Shown here in pieces: positions 10,238-21,357 of a DNA stretch of 64,000 nt. Within the stretch, counting starts at the first letter, position 1. The number at the start of each line of letters is the position of its first letter. The stretch comes from Caenorhabditis remanei. Its lineage: Eukaryota; Nematoda; Chromadorea; Rhabditida; Rhabditidae. The notes under the pieces are model-generated. The model saw only the letters and a list, made by a program, of their open reading frames with translations. It was not told the origin of the DNA and searched no databases. The DNA lies in NCBI RefSeq assembly GCF_010183535.1, contig NC_071332.1:19530001-19594000 (forward strand), read 5' to 3'. Made by a program: the position numbers and the translations under genes.

Positions 10238-11367
10238 TCAATTCAATCGATATCCACACACTGCTCCGCGGTCCAACCTCCCCGCATGGTCGCATTCCAC
10301 ATCGTTTATAGTTTGTGGCGCATCTATGATGAACACTTGCAAGCAGTTTTCAATTATGCCACCATCTCTAGAATATAATAAGGTTTAGAACGTTTTGAAA
10401 TCTATTGGTTTCAAAACGTGCCAGCCTAAACTTACGTCCTATAAGATAGATATGCGTTTGATGATGATGCCAGGGCATCCTGTCCTTCAGTGTACCCATC
10501 GGACCAGTCGAAGTTCTGAAAAAGGTTTCAAGGGTGCGAAATGTCTCCCCCTTCCACTTACCCGACAATTTGCCACTTTGAAACCAGTGCAATTTCTGAT
10601 TCCATCCATCCAAACACCTGACCAACCTGGAGCTCCAGGGTCCAGCTTCTTGAATCTATCTGAACAAGACAATTGTGATAATTACTAATTACCCTTTTCC
10701 CAATTAACTCCACCTTGCAACCATTCCGACTCCTCTATCATTGCAACACCTGTTAATGTGGTGTTAATACTCTCACAATATTCCATGGCTTCCACACGTG
10801 AAATTCCAGGGTTCAGGAGAAAAACCTGCATGCATACAGTAAGACCGGTCCGATTAAACATTTTCCAGTCGCCGCGACATTTTTGGAATGAGAACGTTTT
10901 CTCCGACCGTTTCCAGGAGACGGAATCCTCACCGATATTCACGACAGGGATCATTGAGTCGTAAGCAGGACAGGTGTCATTAGGGAGGGTGGTCTGGAAA
11001 AGTGGGGCATTTGGATGTATAGACAGACAGACAGATGGACATACAAACCTTAAACGCCACAAAGAGCCCCTCTGCCTTGGTGGTCTCTACCACTTCTATA
11101 GACTCTGTGGCATTGAAACTAAATAGTTGACAGTGATCTTGTAAGTTGAAATACGCCAGGAAGCAATCATCTTGAGTGAAACATGTAGCCATACAATTGG
11201 TGTCTACCATAGTGGCGTTCAGAGAGACATTAGACACCTTTCCAAAGATTTTCAGCATTTTCGTGGTGTCTGGAAATTATGAATAGGATTTTCATTAGGT
11301 CGAGTTACATACCTTCTCCAGTGGCTTCAAGAATTATCAGAAATATAAATAAGACCTTGAGAAACAT
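10238..11367 (-). CDS. PAN_3 (CW) + C-type lectin secreted protein, intact
   Basis: Six exons: 11313-11367 (signal peptide MFLKVLFIFLIILEATG), 11049-11269 (PAN_3/CW, TNCMATCFTQDDCFLAYF), 10714-10993, 10562-10659, 10436-10515 and 10238-10367 (C-type lectin-like domain, ending GAVCGYRLN). The total is 864 bases, 287 residues, all junctions GT-AG and in frame. The third exon is six bases shorter than most paralogues (280 against 286). Conserved cysteines NCTGF, NCLQV, VECDH and AVCGY are present. Close relatives are the partial gene at 1-800 by PAN sequence and the gene at 11808-12947 by lectin sequence, so it looks recombined. Probably secreted; ligand unknown. Confidence 0.85.
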
Positions 11368-11520
11368 GTTTGTGCAGCTTATTAGTAAGTTCAGAAGAAT
11401 GGAATCTGGGGAAAAAGTTAGAATAGACAGACACAGTTATAAAACCGGGATGGATTTTATGGTTTATGGGAGCCAGGAGCCGTGGTTACGAATAACAATA
11501 AACTAGAACGTTTTGATACT
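11368..11520 (-). promoter_or_regulatory. Upstream module shared by lectin genes
   Basis: Same ordered words as at 801-1071 and 2765-2905, including ATAAAACCGGGATGG, ATTTTATGGTTTA and GGTTACGAATAACA, here directly upstream of the gene starting at 11367. Confidence 0.5.
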
Positions 11521-11653
11521 AGATATTTCAAAACCAGGACATAAACTAGGAGAGGCAAAGCGTTTCCACCGATTAAAAATATAAAAACTTTTAGAAACCT
11601 TGACCACTATAAAATTCTTTGTTTCTTCTTCTGATGTTTTACAACAAAAACTT

Positions 11654-11757
11654 AATAACCGCGTTAACGTCACGCCAATCTCCAGACCGAATCCACACTG
11701 TATATCATCCAAAGAAATGCTGGTACCGCTGTTCGAGATCACTCAGGATGTTTGAAG
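11654..11757 (-). pseudogene. Stray last exon of a lectin gene
   Basis: Encodes ISNSGTSISLDDIQCGFGLE, matching the last exon of the gene at 6182-7340 (ISNSGTSVSLNDIPCGRG), but the final VACGY is lost and no adjoining exons are present. Confidence 0.7.
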
Positions 11758-11807
11758 TAATTAAAAAACAGAGAATGGTTTATTTATGCACACATAAAAT
11801 GGATTTA

Positions 11808-12947
11808 TCAAACCAATCGATATCCACACACCGCTCCGATATCCAGCCTGCTCGTCCGGTTGCAATTCACACAGTTTATAGTTAGTGGTGCATCATATAT
11901 GAATATTTTCAAGCAGTTTTCATTCTTGCCACTATCCCTGGAATATGTATATCCTCTAGAAGTCGTTTCAAAATCGCGGATTCAAAATGACCCTAAGCTT
12001 ACCCAGAATAAGACAGCCTTGCGTTTGACAAGCCCAAGGCATCCAGTCCTTCAGTGTACCCATCGGACCAGTCGTAGTTCTGAAAACAGTTTCAAAACGT
12101 CCCATGTCTCCCCTCCCCTCACCCGACAATTCGCCTCCTTAAAACCAGTGCAATTCCTGACTCCATCCATCCAAACACCTTCCCATTTTTGAGCTCCAGG
12201 GTACAGCTTCTTGAATCTATCTGAACAACAAAATTGTGATAATTACTAATTACCCTTTTCCCAATTAACTCCACCTTTCAACCATTTCGACTCCTCTGTC
12301 GTAGCTACTCCTGTTAATGTGGTGTTAATACTCTCACAATATTGTATGGCTTCCACACGTGGAATTCCAGGGTTAAGAAGAAAAACTTGCATGCATACAG
12401 TAACCTCCGGGTTTGATCTACGGAAAATTTTCCAGTCGCCACGACATTTTTGGAATGAGAACGTTTTCTCCGACTTTTTCCAGGTAATCGGGTCTTCACC
12501 GTTGTTCACGATAGGCTGGATATTGGTATAAGCTGGACAGGTATCATTATTTAGGGTGGTCTGAAAATGTGGACATCTGGATTTATGGACAGACAGACAG
12601 ATGGGCAAATGGACAAACCTTGAACGCCACAAAGAGCCCATCTTCCTTGTTGGTCTCCTCCACTTCCAATGTCTCTGTTTCATTAAAATTAAAAAGTTGG
12701 CACCGCCCACTTGTATCAAAGTACGCCAGAATACAATCGGATGCTTCGAAACATGTCTGCACACAATCTGGGTCTACAGTACCCTCTAGATCCGTGTTGA
12801 GAACCTTCCCGAAGATTTTCAGCATTTTTGACACGTCTGGAATAGAATCAAATAGTTTTTCTTGATAAACACATCACGTAGGATCTTACCAGCTCCAAAA
12901 ACTACAAAAAATGTGGAAATAACCAGAATAAGACAAAATTTAGACAT
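11808..12947 (-). CDS. PAN_3 (CW) + C-type lectin secreted protein, intact
   Basis: Six exons: 12890-12947 (signal peptide MSKFCLILVISTFFVVFGA), 12619-12836 (PAN_3/CW, PDCVQTCFEASDCILAYF), 12275-12560, 12123-12220, 12003-12079 and 11808-11937 (C-type lectin-like domain, ending AVCGYRLV). The total is 867 bases, 288 residues, all junctions in frame. The signal and PAN exons are closest to the 6-9.4 kb copies while the lectin exons are closest to 10238-11367, so the gene is a mosaic. Likely secreted and immune related by family; ligand unknown. Confidence 0.85.
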
Positions 12948-13254
12948 AGTATGTTGAGTTTCACGGAAAAAAGGGAAATGTTTCGAAAGAAAATCCAAAA
13001 TGCCAAAAAGAATTTATTAACTTGTTTTATTATAAATATAAAACCTTCAGGAAACCATGACTACTATACAATTTTATAGCTCTTCTTCGTCTGGTGTACT
13101 AAATGTAACCGCGCGTCAACGTCACGCCAGGCTCCTATACGAAAATTCCGGTCAATAGGGAGTGTTTATAGATATGTAAATATAGAAAAGAAGAAATTCT
13201 GGAAAAATTGATAAATTGATAAAAATTCTGAAAAATTTGATAAGTCTCACCTCC
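12948..13254. other. Intergenic, lectin-cluster edge
   Basis: Contains another stray copy of the lectin 3' flank (about 13060-13140, CTGGTGTACTAAATG). No gene seen. Confidence 0.4.
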
Positions 13255-13386
13255 CTAACGCCTCCAAACCAATTCGTAAATAATAATGCATTTTGGAATG
13301 AAATATTGGAGAGTCCAGGTGGTCACATAGATGATTAAGTTGATAAGGATAATGAAATGGAATGCGATTACGTAGAGGAAGTTCAT
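13255..13386 (-). CDS. Possible 43-residue hydrophobic peptide
   Basis: ATG at 13384-13386 to TAG at 13255-13257. The first 30 residues are strongly hydrophobic (MNFLYVIAFHFIILINLIIY), followed by a short basic end. A reading shifted by one frame would instead run into a GTGAG donor just after the stop. No family match and no other support, so this may be chance. Confidence 0.25.
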   Translation of the reverse strand: MNFLYVIAFHFIILINLIIYVTTWTLQYFIPKCIIIYELVWRR

Positions 13387-13449
13387 AATGGATACAGGAA
13401 ATTAATTTACAATCAATCAGAAGTCTCTTTGGCTTCACGAGACTTCATG

Positions 13450-13486
13450 AGTGATAGGGATAGAGATAGAGATAGAGATAGAGATA
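13450..13486. repeat. (GATAGA)n microsatellite
   Basis: About six perfect units of GATAGA. It explains a serine-leucine repeat in the reverse frame. Confidence 0.9.
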
Positions 13487-14414
13487 GGTAACTAGGGAGA
13501 CGCAGAGAAAACGGGTATAAGAGAAAACAACCAGAAAACAAATGTTTGTGGGTACTCATGGAGATAATATGAAAAAAAAATAGTGTGGGGAGACACAAGA
13601 CGCAGAAATATTTTGAGAGCTCCCGGAGCAACTGTTCTTGTGCTAGACTCGGTGGGAAATGAGTAATTTTAAGCCAAGCCTTTTATTTTTAGTTAGATCA
13701 AACCTAGAGCTCCATTTTTGTAGTTGACAACTTTTTTGTACGGGCGGTCCGTGTCATCTTGCAAAGCTCGTATCTCAAAAGTGGGCGGAGCTATCAAAAA
13801 GATGTCAATTACAAAAATGTAGCCCGAGACTTGTTCTATACATTTGTGTACGTTTTAATACAAAAAAAAACATAACATGACTTTGTGATAAATGTTTGAA
13901 AAAATTTGTGAAATTTTTTTTTGAAATTTATTCAGAGTATCTTCAGCGCATCAAGAAGTTATAATACATAACACTGGCGTAATTTTTCGGTAGATAGGGA
14001 ACTCCGAAACTCGAGAATCTAAAAAATGTGAAACACGCTGGGGCGCTTTCGGAGCGTTTTAGCAATGAATGAAGGAATGGGATGAAAGGTCCCTTAAATT
14101 TGGAAAGAATGTCTATCTATCTGTCGGTATGTCCGGATGTCTGCGATCTCTTCATTTTCTAGAAACATCTCTTAGACGTTTCAAAACCATAGGACTCGGT
14201 TTGTTAATGGCCGGTTTTGAGGTATCTGGTTTAAGGAAGCCAAAAATTTCGATAGAGCGCGTTTGCAGGTTCCAGTCTTCGCTGTCACCTAGACATCTAG
14301 TTGGGTCTAGGTATACGGTACCCTTTCACATACATTTTCATAACAAAGCAAGTGCATTTTATTATTTATTAATTAAACTTCGTCGACTATTATTTTGAGT
14401 GTGGCTTCAGATTT
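13487..14414. other. Non-coding with a short fold-back and promoter-type 9-mer
   Basis: GAGACGCAG occurs at 13497-13505. 13700-13830 is a small fold-back containing GTAGTTGACAACTTTTTTG and its inverted counterpart. 14350-14394 holds an AATAAA on the minus strand that could serve the broken reading frame at 14415-14630. Confidence 0.4.
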
Positions 14415-14630
14415 TCATTCGGAGAACTTCTTTATTCTGGGATACTTCATGCTGGCTGCATTCAGGCGAAGCAGAAATCGTTCCAGGACATTCTCGTTGA
14501 CGTCGTTACCATCTCCCACCAATCCGCCATTTCAATTTTTGTCTGCATGTGCCTCCGGGACCTGTTCTGCAGCAACTTGTGGAACGACTCCAGGTGCGTT
14601 GAAGGCTGGAATGTATGGAATCATCCTCAT
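14415..14630 (-). pseudogene. Possible decayed small gene, unrecognised
   Basis: The minus-strand frame from 14630 reads MRMIPYIPAFNAPGVV, meets one TGA after HADKN, then continues in the same frame through NENVLERFLLRLNAAS to a stop at 14415-14417. Minus-strand AATAAA lies about 60 bases downstream and an AG acceptor (GATTCCAG) lies upstream near 14684. One internal stop in an otherwise gene-like context suggests a recently broken small gene. No homologue recognised. Confidence 0.3.
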
Positions 14631-14844
14631 CTCTCCTCATAGCGAACATGACTGATCCATTTTGATCGTGGAGAGTTCCTGGAATCAATTTTTTGTTGTT
14701 ATTGAGTTTTCAGGTTTAAAGGAGGCGTGTGCATTACTATTCTAAAATTTAAGAATTTTTGGTATGAATCGATTCGGAAAACCAGGGAAAAAGGAAAATC
14801 GTCTTGGAGATACAGCACCTGTGCAGTAAGATACACAATTTGAT

Positions 14845-15490
14845 CTTTTTCAGTTAAAATGACCTTACGGTATCGCTTACTGTCACATAAAGTAAACTAT
14901 GCATCAACCATACAGAAAAAAAGTAGACCTTTATTTTTGTAGTTGACAACTTTTTCGTACGGACACTCCCTAGCAAGTTACATATCCACTAACTAAGGAA
15001 TGCCTCCAGGTGACCGTGGAGTTATGAGACGTAACCTATATCATTCAAAAGCTGAGAAAACGCTGATTCCAAATATATATTTGGTTTTTTCCCTCGAGGC
15101 CTGGTATTCGAGAAAAATAAGATCAAAGTTGACGATACCACAACAATACACGTTGGTAAGGTAGGGGTCCAAACTTTGATCTCGTTTTTCTCGAATACCA
15201 GGCCTCTAGGACAAAAACTGAATATATATTTGGAATTAGCGTTTTCACAGCTTTCCAATGATATAAATCACGTCCTAAAACTCCACGGGTTTCTCTAGCA
15301 AGTAATTTCTCCCTCAAATAGTTTTTTATCAGATTTTTTAGCTTTTCTGGTCATAACTCCCTAGGGAGTGTCCGTACCAAAAAGTTGTCAACTACAAAAA
15401 TGAAGCTCTGTCTTTGTTCTGTATGATGTATACACAATTTTCATTTTGGGACCATCCGTAGTACCGTAAGGTCATTTTCAACTGAAAAAG
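14845..15490. repeat. 646-bp near-complete fold-back element
   Basis: The left arm (from CTTTTTCAGTTAAAATGACC) and right arm (ending GTCATTTTCAACTGAAAAAG) are inverted copies. Inner arms around 15053-15105 and 15190-15255 also pair (GGCCTGGTATTCGAGAAAAA), so nearly the whole unit folds about 15167. It carries the recurring word GTAGTTGACAACTTTTT. Confidence 0.75.
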
Positions 15491-16204
15491 GTATGAATAT
15501 CAGTCTGAAACGAGTTATGAGACCTCAAAGTGGCAAAAATCGTTTCTTGTCGTGCAGTTTTCAGTGTTTTTAATAGTAAATTTCCATGTCCTGCACGAAT
15601 CTAGAAGAAAATATTCGAAAATATGAACATTTTGGCGCTTTGAGATCTCATAACTCGCTTTAGACTGATTTTCAGACATGGCTCCAAGAGAATTTTCTCT
15701 TTTCTCTGGGTTTTTGAATGGATTTATATCAAAAAATTTTGAGTTTTATTAAAAAATCTTACCAAAATTATCCTTCCGGTTTGCATTAAACTTTTTCTGC
15801 TTTTGGTGGATATTTTTGGGCAAAATCCAGCCTGGAAACTTTTATATAATTTTCAAAATTTTTTTTTCCTTTAAACTCACTTCTCAGGGGCCTTGTAACT
15901 GCTCAAACTAGGATCCATTACAGTATAAGTACCCAGGATGGATTACCTTCTGGAATTTTCGGTCCAAAAAATAGGTTTTTTGGAAAAAAAGGGAAAAAAC
16001 TCACTTTAATTTTCCCATCCATTCCGTCTTTGTCGATTTGCATGAGACCTTCTGGAATTTTCAAAAATTAATATAATTTTTCAGATTCGATATCCTTACC
16101 TCATCTGTTTGTCCAAACTTTGATTTCAGCTTCCAATCCACAACTTATTTTCCAAATTTCATCATTATTTCTAGAAAAAAAATAATTTTTGAAATTTTTC
16201 AGAT
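15491..16204. other. AT-rich non-coding with exon-like pieces on the minus strand
   Basis: Minus-strand segments with AG and GT borders lie near 15890-15925 (containing AGTTTGAGCAGTTACAAGG) and 16100-16170. They have relatives near 19770, 19870 and at 18560-18620 and 20150-20200. No stable reading frame joins them. Confidence 0.35.
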
Positions 16205-16625
16205 ATTCAGATTCGACTTACCACTCCATCAATCAATTAAATCCAATTAAATAATTCTCAAAAAATCAATAAAGAAAAGGTGAAGAATCCTACACACGGA
16301 CTCAACACCTCCTTTGAATATAGATGTAGATCATATTAGTATTTCATAAAAATCAAAAATAGTTTCGACTTCATTTCCGGATAGAAGTCTGAGGGGAGAG
16401 TAAAGTGTATGTATGTATGAAGGATGGAGAAGAAGAAGAATTGCAACGAGAGAGTGGACGGGGCCAGAGAGACGCAGACAATCGGGAAGGGGGGACGCGT
16501 GGTCAGACGCCGGACTGCAAGGGTCAACAACAAGCAGCTTGGGAAAAAGATGATAGGAGCTGGCGCGCCTTAGGCGCGAGCGAGCGAACAGTCATAAGAA
16601 AATTTGAGTCTGGCGCGCCTTAGAC
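16205..16625 (-). repeat. Triplicated promoter-like module, copy 1
   Basis: About 400 bases are shared with 18655-19085 and 20225-20600: a GTAAG donor on the minus strand (GACTTACCACTCC), an AATAAAGAAAAGG block, ACACACGGACTCAACACC, a purine-rich stretch with GAGACGCAG (16469-16477), GGGTCAACAACAAGCA, then CGCGCC repeats. The GAGACGCAG word and the donor suggest a promoter with a first exon reading left. Confidence 0.6.
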
Positions 16626-17267
16626 GCCTTTATCGTTGTCTAATAGTAAGCGGGTGCTTGTGAAAAAGATGATAGCAATGTCTGGCGCGCCTTCAGCGCG
16701 TTTTTCGAATTTGAAGTGGAAAAGCGACATACACATGTCTGGGGTGCCTGGGACGCGTTTTTATGATCCAAAAATCCGAAAATCATACGAGCAAAAGTAA
16801 CGAAAATCGGCCGACTTTTGAGGATGGCGCGCCTGAGACGCGTTTTTGTGATTTGGAAGGTTTGAAAGGCGGAAGACGGGGTAAGAATTTGAAAATCTGA
16901 AAATCTGAAAATTAGGGAAATCTGAAAAAATCTGAAAATTTGGGAAATCCGGAAAAACCCAAAAATCATAAAATCGGATGGAACGAAAGTCTGAAAAAAC
17001 CTGAATATTCAAAAATCTGAAAATCCGGATCGTGTCTGTCCAGATGTCTGTCTGTCCGGATGTCCATCTGTCCAGATGTGTGTCTGTTTGTCCGAATGTC
17101 CCCGAAAAATTTTCATTTTCAATTTACAAATTATTTATTGAAATTAAAAAAAAAACAAATTAAAATAAAACAAGATCACAGCTTCCTTTTCCATTTTGAT
17201 AACATCCTAAAAATTTGAAATTGGGGAAGTTTTGCAGTGGAGCGCGTTTGCACAAAACTACACTACC
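16626..17267. other. CGCGCC repeat then GAAAATCTGAAAATC-type and CTGTCCGGATGT tandem words
   Basis: 16626-16850 is built of TGGCGCGCCTTAGGCGCG-type units. 16880-17030 repeats GAAAATCTGA. 17030-17100 repeats CTGTCCGGATGTC. No gene seen. Confidence 0.5.
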
Positions 17268-17638
17268 GGCTGTTTTCAGTGAAAAATGCCCAACTTTCAG
17301 AGTGTGTCATAGTAATTCTGATTGTCACATCAAGAAAATTTTTAATGGATCGTACAGATCAAAAGTAGAGCTCCATTTTTGTAGCTGACAACTTTTTTGT
17401 ACGGACACTTCCTAGCGAGTTACATATCGACAAAGTCAGTTCTTTTTCAAATCGACAAGGCGATTTTGAGATGTCGTCTTAAAATGACCATAACTCTCTA
17501 GGAAGTGCCCGTACAAAAAAGTTGTCAACTACAAAAATGGAGCTCTACTTTTGATCTGTACGATCCATTAAAAATTTTTATGGTGTGACATTCAGAATTA
17601 CTACGGCACACTCTGGTCATTTTCCACTGAAAACAGCC
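17268..17638. repeat. 371-bp fold-back element
   Basis: Begins GGCTGTTTTCAGTG and ends with its inverse, folding about 17453. Carries GTAGCTGACAACTTTTTTG and the inverted GTTGTCAACTACAAAAATGG. Same family as 14845-15490. Confidence 0.75.
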
Positions 17639-17689
17639 AAAGTTGATATATTTTTCAAAAAGGCTTTTTGCCCGGTACTTTATAATAAA

Positions 17690-18310
17690 ACTCACCTGCA
17701 TTGTCACTTCTCCTTTTCAACATTTTTTCAGGAATGATAACAACCTGCAAATATCGAAAATTTGTGAATGGAAGATTGAAATAATAATCTCACCTGCGTT
17801 ATCTGGTTGGATGATTGATTGCACTGATCTTCTCGGTGAGTGGCTCCCCTGAAATTAGTTACAGGTAATTAAGTTAATTATAATTAAATTAAATTTACTT
17901 ACAAGTATTTGAAGGGTAGGTACTTCTGTGCAAAGTCCACTTTTTTCTGGAAAAATTCAATTTTTTTTGCAATTTTTTTAATAAAATTTTAAATTTTTTT
18001 AAATCGATAGACTCACCAGTATAAAACAGTGTGATGGGAACATCTGTCACTTTTCTTCCACTCCTTTTTCTGAAAATATCGGTTTTAGATGTAAAATACA
18101 CTGAAAAATCTGTTTTTGCGGTGAAAATTGACCTCCATGTCTAAGTTTTTCAGTTTTTTTACGGAAATGGAATCTCCATAGTCAAAAGTGCCTATGGGAC
18201 GTTTCGAAACTAGTTTCAAAACGTCCAAGTTTCTAATTTCTCGGTTTAGAACTCACCCAACTTTTTCAAAACCCAAACTCCTGGTCGCTCCCAATCGCAT
18301 ACCGATCTTC
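17690..18310 (-). other. Series of short exon-like segments, no consistent reading frame
   Basis: Five minus-strand segments of about 44-55 bases are bounded by TTTCAG/TTCCAG and GTGAG/GTAAG: about 17696-17743, 17793-17847, 17903-17946, 18015-18067 and 18258-18310. No phase assignment keeps all of them open, so they could be exons of a non-coding RNA or of a decayed gene. They lie downstream (leftwards) of the module at 18655-19085. Confidence 0.35.
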
Positions 18311-18654
18311 CTGAAAAAAAAAGTGTATTAGGTGTGTCTGTTTGTACGGATGTCCTGTGAAACCGCGTTTTCGACAAGAATAAGAATCCGGAACCTCAAA
18401 AATCCGCAATTTTGAAAATTTCGGAAAAATCGAAAATTCGAATTCGGGAAATTTGGAAAATCCAATTGATCCAAAAGAAAATAATGTGAAGTGCGTCTGT
18501 CCGGATGTCTATCTTCCCGGATGTCTGTCTGTCCGGATGTCCTCACCTTATTTCGGTCTACTTTGTGTTCTCAAACTTTTAATCCACGACGTTCTCACCA
18601 AGTTTTAACATCAATTCTGAAAAAAAAAAAATTTTAATTTTCAGATTTTCAGAT

Positions 18655-19085
18655 TCGACTTACCACTCTATCAATCAATTAAATCCAATTAAACAATTAA
18701 TTCTCAAAAAATCAATAAAGAAAAGGTGAAGAATCCTACACACGGACTCAACACCTCCTTTGAATATAGATGTAGATCATATTAGTATTTTATAAAAATC
18801 AAAAATAGTTTCGACTTCATTTCCGGATAGAAGTCTGAGGGGAGAGTAAAGTGTATGTATGAAGGATGGAGAAGAAGAAGAATTCGAGACGAGAGAGTGG
18901 GCGGGGCCAAGAGACGCAGACAATTTGAGGGAAGGGGGGACGCGTGGTCAGACTGCAAGGGTCAACAACAAGCACCTTGTGAAAAAGATGATAGGGGCTG
19001 GCGCGCCTTAGGCGCGAGCGAACGAACAGTCATAAGCAAATTTGAGTCTGGCGCGTGTTTGGCGCGTTTATCGTTGGTAGTTCCA
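18655..19085 (-). repeat. Triplicated promoter-like module, copy 2
   Basis: Same layout as copy 1, GAGACGCAG at 18911-18919. An additional exon-like block shared with copy 3 lies at 18545-18625 (AACTTGGTGAGAACGTCGTG on the minus strand). Confidence 0.6.
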
Positions 19086-20224
19086 TGGCTGGCGCGTCGT
19101 TGACGCGTTTTTCGTTTTACTGGGTTTGTGGTAACCGGGGGAAAAAGAAAGAGTTTATTTTGTTATACAAAAAAATTAATAATTTTAAATAAAATTCAAA
19201 AATTTAAAATAATTCTTTTTTGCCATAGTAGTCGCTCTGTTTTTCTCCTCTCCATATACCTGAAAAAAGTTTTAAAATTAACATTTTTTGGTTTTTCAGC
19301 AAAATTTTTTATTCGGGAAATTCAAAAATCTGGAAAAAAAGAAAAATCTGGAAACCAGTAGATCTCAAAGTCTAATTATTGGAAAGGGAATGTGAATCTG
19401 TCTGTCCGGATGTCCTCATTTTTTTGTATTTGGACGTCTTGTAACCGAGACAAGTTGCGAAATATCCTCGGATAGTTTCTAATGTGTTTTATACCAAAAT
19501 TCGAAAAAAAAATCAAAAAAAACGTCGGTGACCGAGAAAATTTTTTGGTGGCCTAGAAATCCAAATCGTCGAAATTACGAGGTTTGGAGGAATTCCTATG
19601 ATTAAAAACTAGGCCACCAATTTTTTTTCGAAATTTTTTGATTTTTTTCTCAAAAATCACGTTTTTTTTTGTGTGAAAAACTATCAAAAATGACCATTTT
19701 GGACTTCTAGGCCACCAATTTTTTTCCAAAAATTCTTTTTTTTTTGAAAAAACTGCAAAAAACTAATCTCACTTGGCTTGTTTTTGCTGCTCAAACTATA
19801 TATCTGAAATTTTTTCAATTTTTTTCCGAATTTTAAGTTTTTTTGTTAAAACTTACTTCTCTCAAGGCCTGTTTTAGCTGCTCAAACTAGGTAACACTCC
19901 TTCGTTTTTCAAAATCTGAAAAAAATTTGATTTTTTGATAGATATATAAAATCTGGAAGTTCGGATCTCCAGAAATCTGAAAATCCAAAAATTCGGAATT
20001 TCGGAAATTTGAAAAACTCGAAAAATCAAGAAACCACTAGATCCCAAAAGCAAATGACAGCAAGGAATATGAATTTGTCTGTTCAAATGTTTGTCTGTCC
20101 GGATGTCTGTCTGTCCAGATGTCCTCACCTCATTTCGGTCTTCTTTGTGTTCTCAAACTTTTAATCCACGACGTTCTCACCAAGTTTTAACATCAATTCT
20201 GAAAAAAAATTTTTGAAAATTTTC
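19086..20224. other. AT-rich non-coding with GTGGCCTAGAAATC fold-back words
   Basis: Words of the type TTGGTGGCCTAGAAAT and inverted AGGCCACCAATTTTTTT occur at 19540-19730. Exon-like AGTTTGAGCAGC pieces occur near 19770 and 19870 on the minus strand. CTGTCCGGATGTC repeats occur near 20090. No gene supported. Confidence 0.4.
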
Positions 20225-20600
20225 AGATTTTCAGATTCGACTTACCACTCCATCAACCAATTAAATTCAATTAGATAATTAATTCTCAAAAAATCAAAAG
20301 AGAAAAGGTGAAGAATTCTACACACGGACTCAACACCTCCTTTGAATATAGATGTAGATCATATTAGTATTTTATAAAAATCAAAAATAGTTTCGACTTC
20401 ATTTCCGGATAGAAGTCTGAGGGGAGAGTAAAGTGTATGAATGAAGGATGGAGAAGAAGAAGAATTCGAGACGAGAGAGTGGGCGGGGACAGAGAGACGC
20501 AGACAATCGGAAAGGGGGACGCGTGGTCGGACTGCAAGGGTCAACAACAAGCACCTTGTGAAAAAGAAGATAGCGATGGTGGTTGTAAAGTGGCTGGCGC
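20225..20600 (-). repeat. Triplicated promoter-like module, copy 3
   Basis: Same layout as copies 1 and 2, GAGACGCAG at 20494-20502. It lacks the long CGCGCC tail. Confidence 0.6.
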
Positions 20601-20659
20601 GACGGTGGCGCGTGTGAAGAGAAATCGGGATCTTTTTTTGTAGATTTTACAGAAATATC

Positions 20660-21110
20660 ATGACATTTTTTGAATTTTTGGATACAGGATCTAGGGTTAC
20701 TGTACCCGGATCCAGAATCTAGGAATACTGTTCCAGGATTCTCGATCCTAGGGATACTGTACCTAAAAATGTGGTTCTAGAGTACTGTAGTCGAATCCAG
20801 GATCTTAGCTTCCAGGGTTACTGTAGCTGAATCTTGACTCTCTGTGTTACTGTAGTCGGATCCAGGATCTCAAGCCAGTTACTGTATTCAAAGGCACAAA
20901 AACGGAATCGGAGGATTACTGTAGTCTGTTCGGGGTTACTGTGACCAGAATCCTGGATTCCAAGTCTACTGTAGCGAGATCCGATATTATTGTAGGACGA
21001 TGAGGATTCTGGATCTTAGCTTCCAGGGTTACTGTACCGGGATCCTGGATCTCGAGGTACACTACTAGAATCTGACTCTCTACATGCCTGGGTTACTGTA
21101 GATACAAAAA
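20660..21110. repeat. TACTGTAG/GGATCC-rich degenerate tandem repeat
   Basis: About a dozen loosely repeated units of GGATCCAGGATCT...GGGTTACTGTA. The same words recur inside the palindrome (22985-23160, 23580-23830). Confidence 0.7.
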
Positions 21111-21357
21111 CGGTTTCGTTATTATTATTATATTTATTATGCAACGACAGATATAAGACAAATAAAAAGATTATGTAAGAAGACTTACAGTAACCTGAGA
21201 ACGAGATTTGAAATAAGAAATAAAAAACAATCGAATGGAATAGATGGATGGAGTGAGAGATCGGTAGAAACAGAATTATTTAGATGCTCTGATTGGCACA
21301 TTAGAATTGAATGGATGAATGGATGGAGTGAGAGATCAAGTGAAGAAGAAAAGGGAA

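Noticed and set aside
13413..13631. Minus-strand frame with a Ser-Leu run
   Set aside because: Product of the GATAGA microsatellite.
14069..14398. 109-codon plus-strand frame
   Set aside because: Overlaps repeat words (CTGTCGGTATGTCCGG), no splice or codon support, no family.
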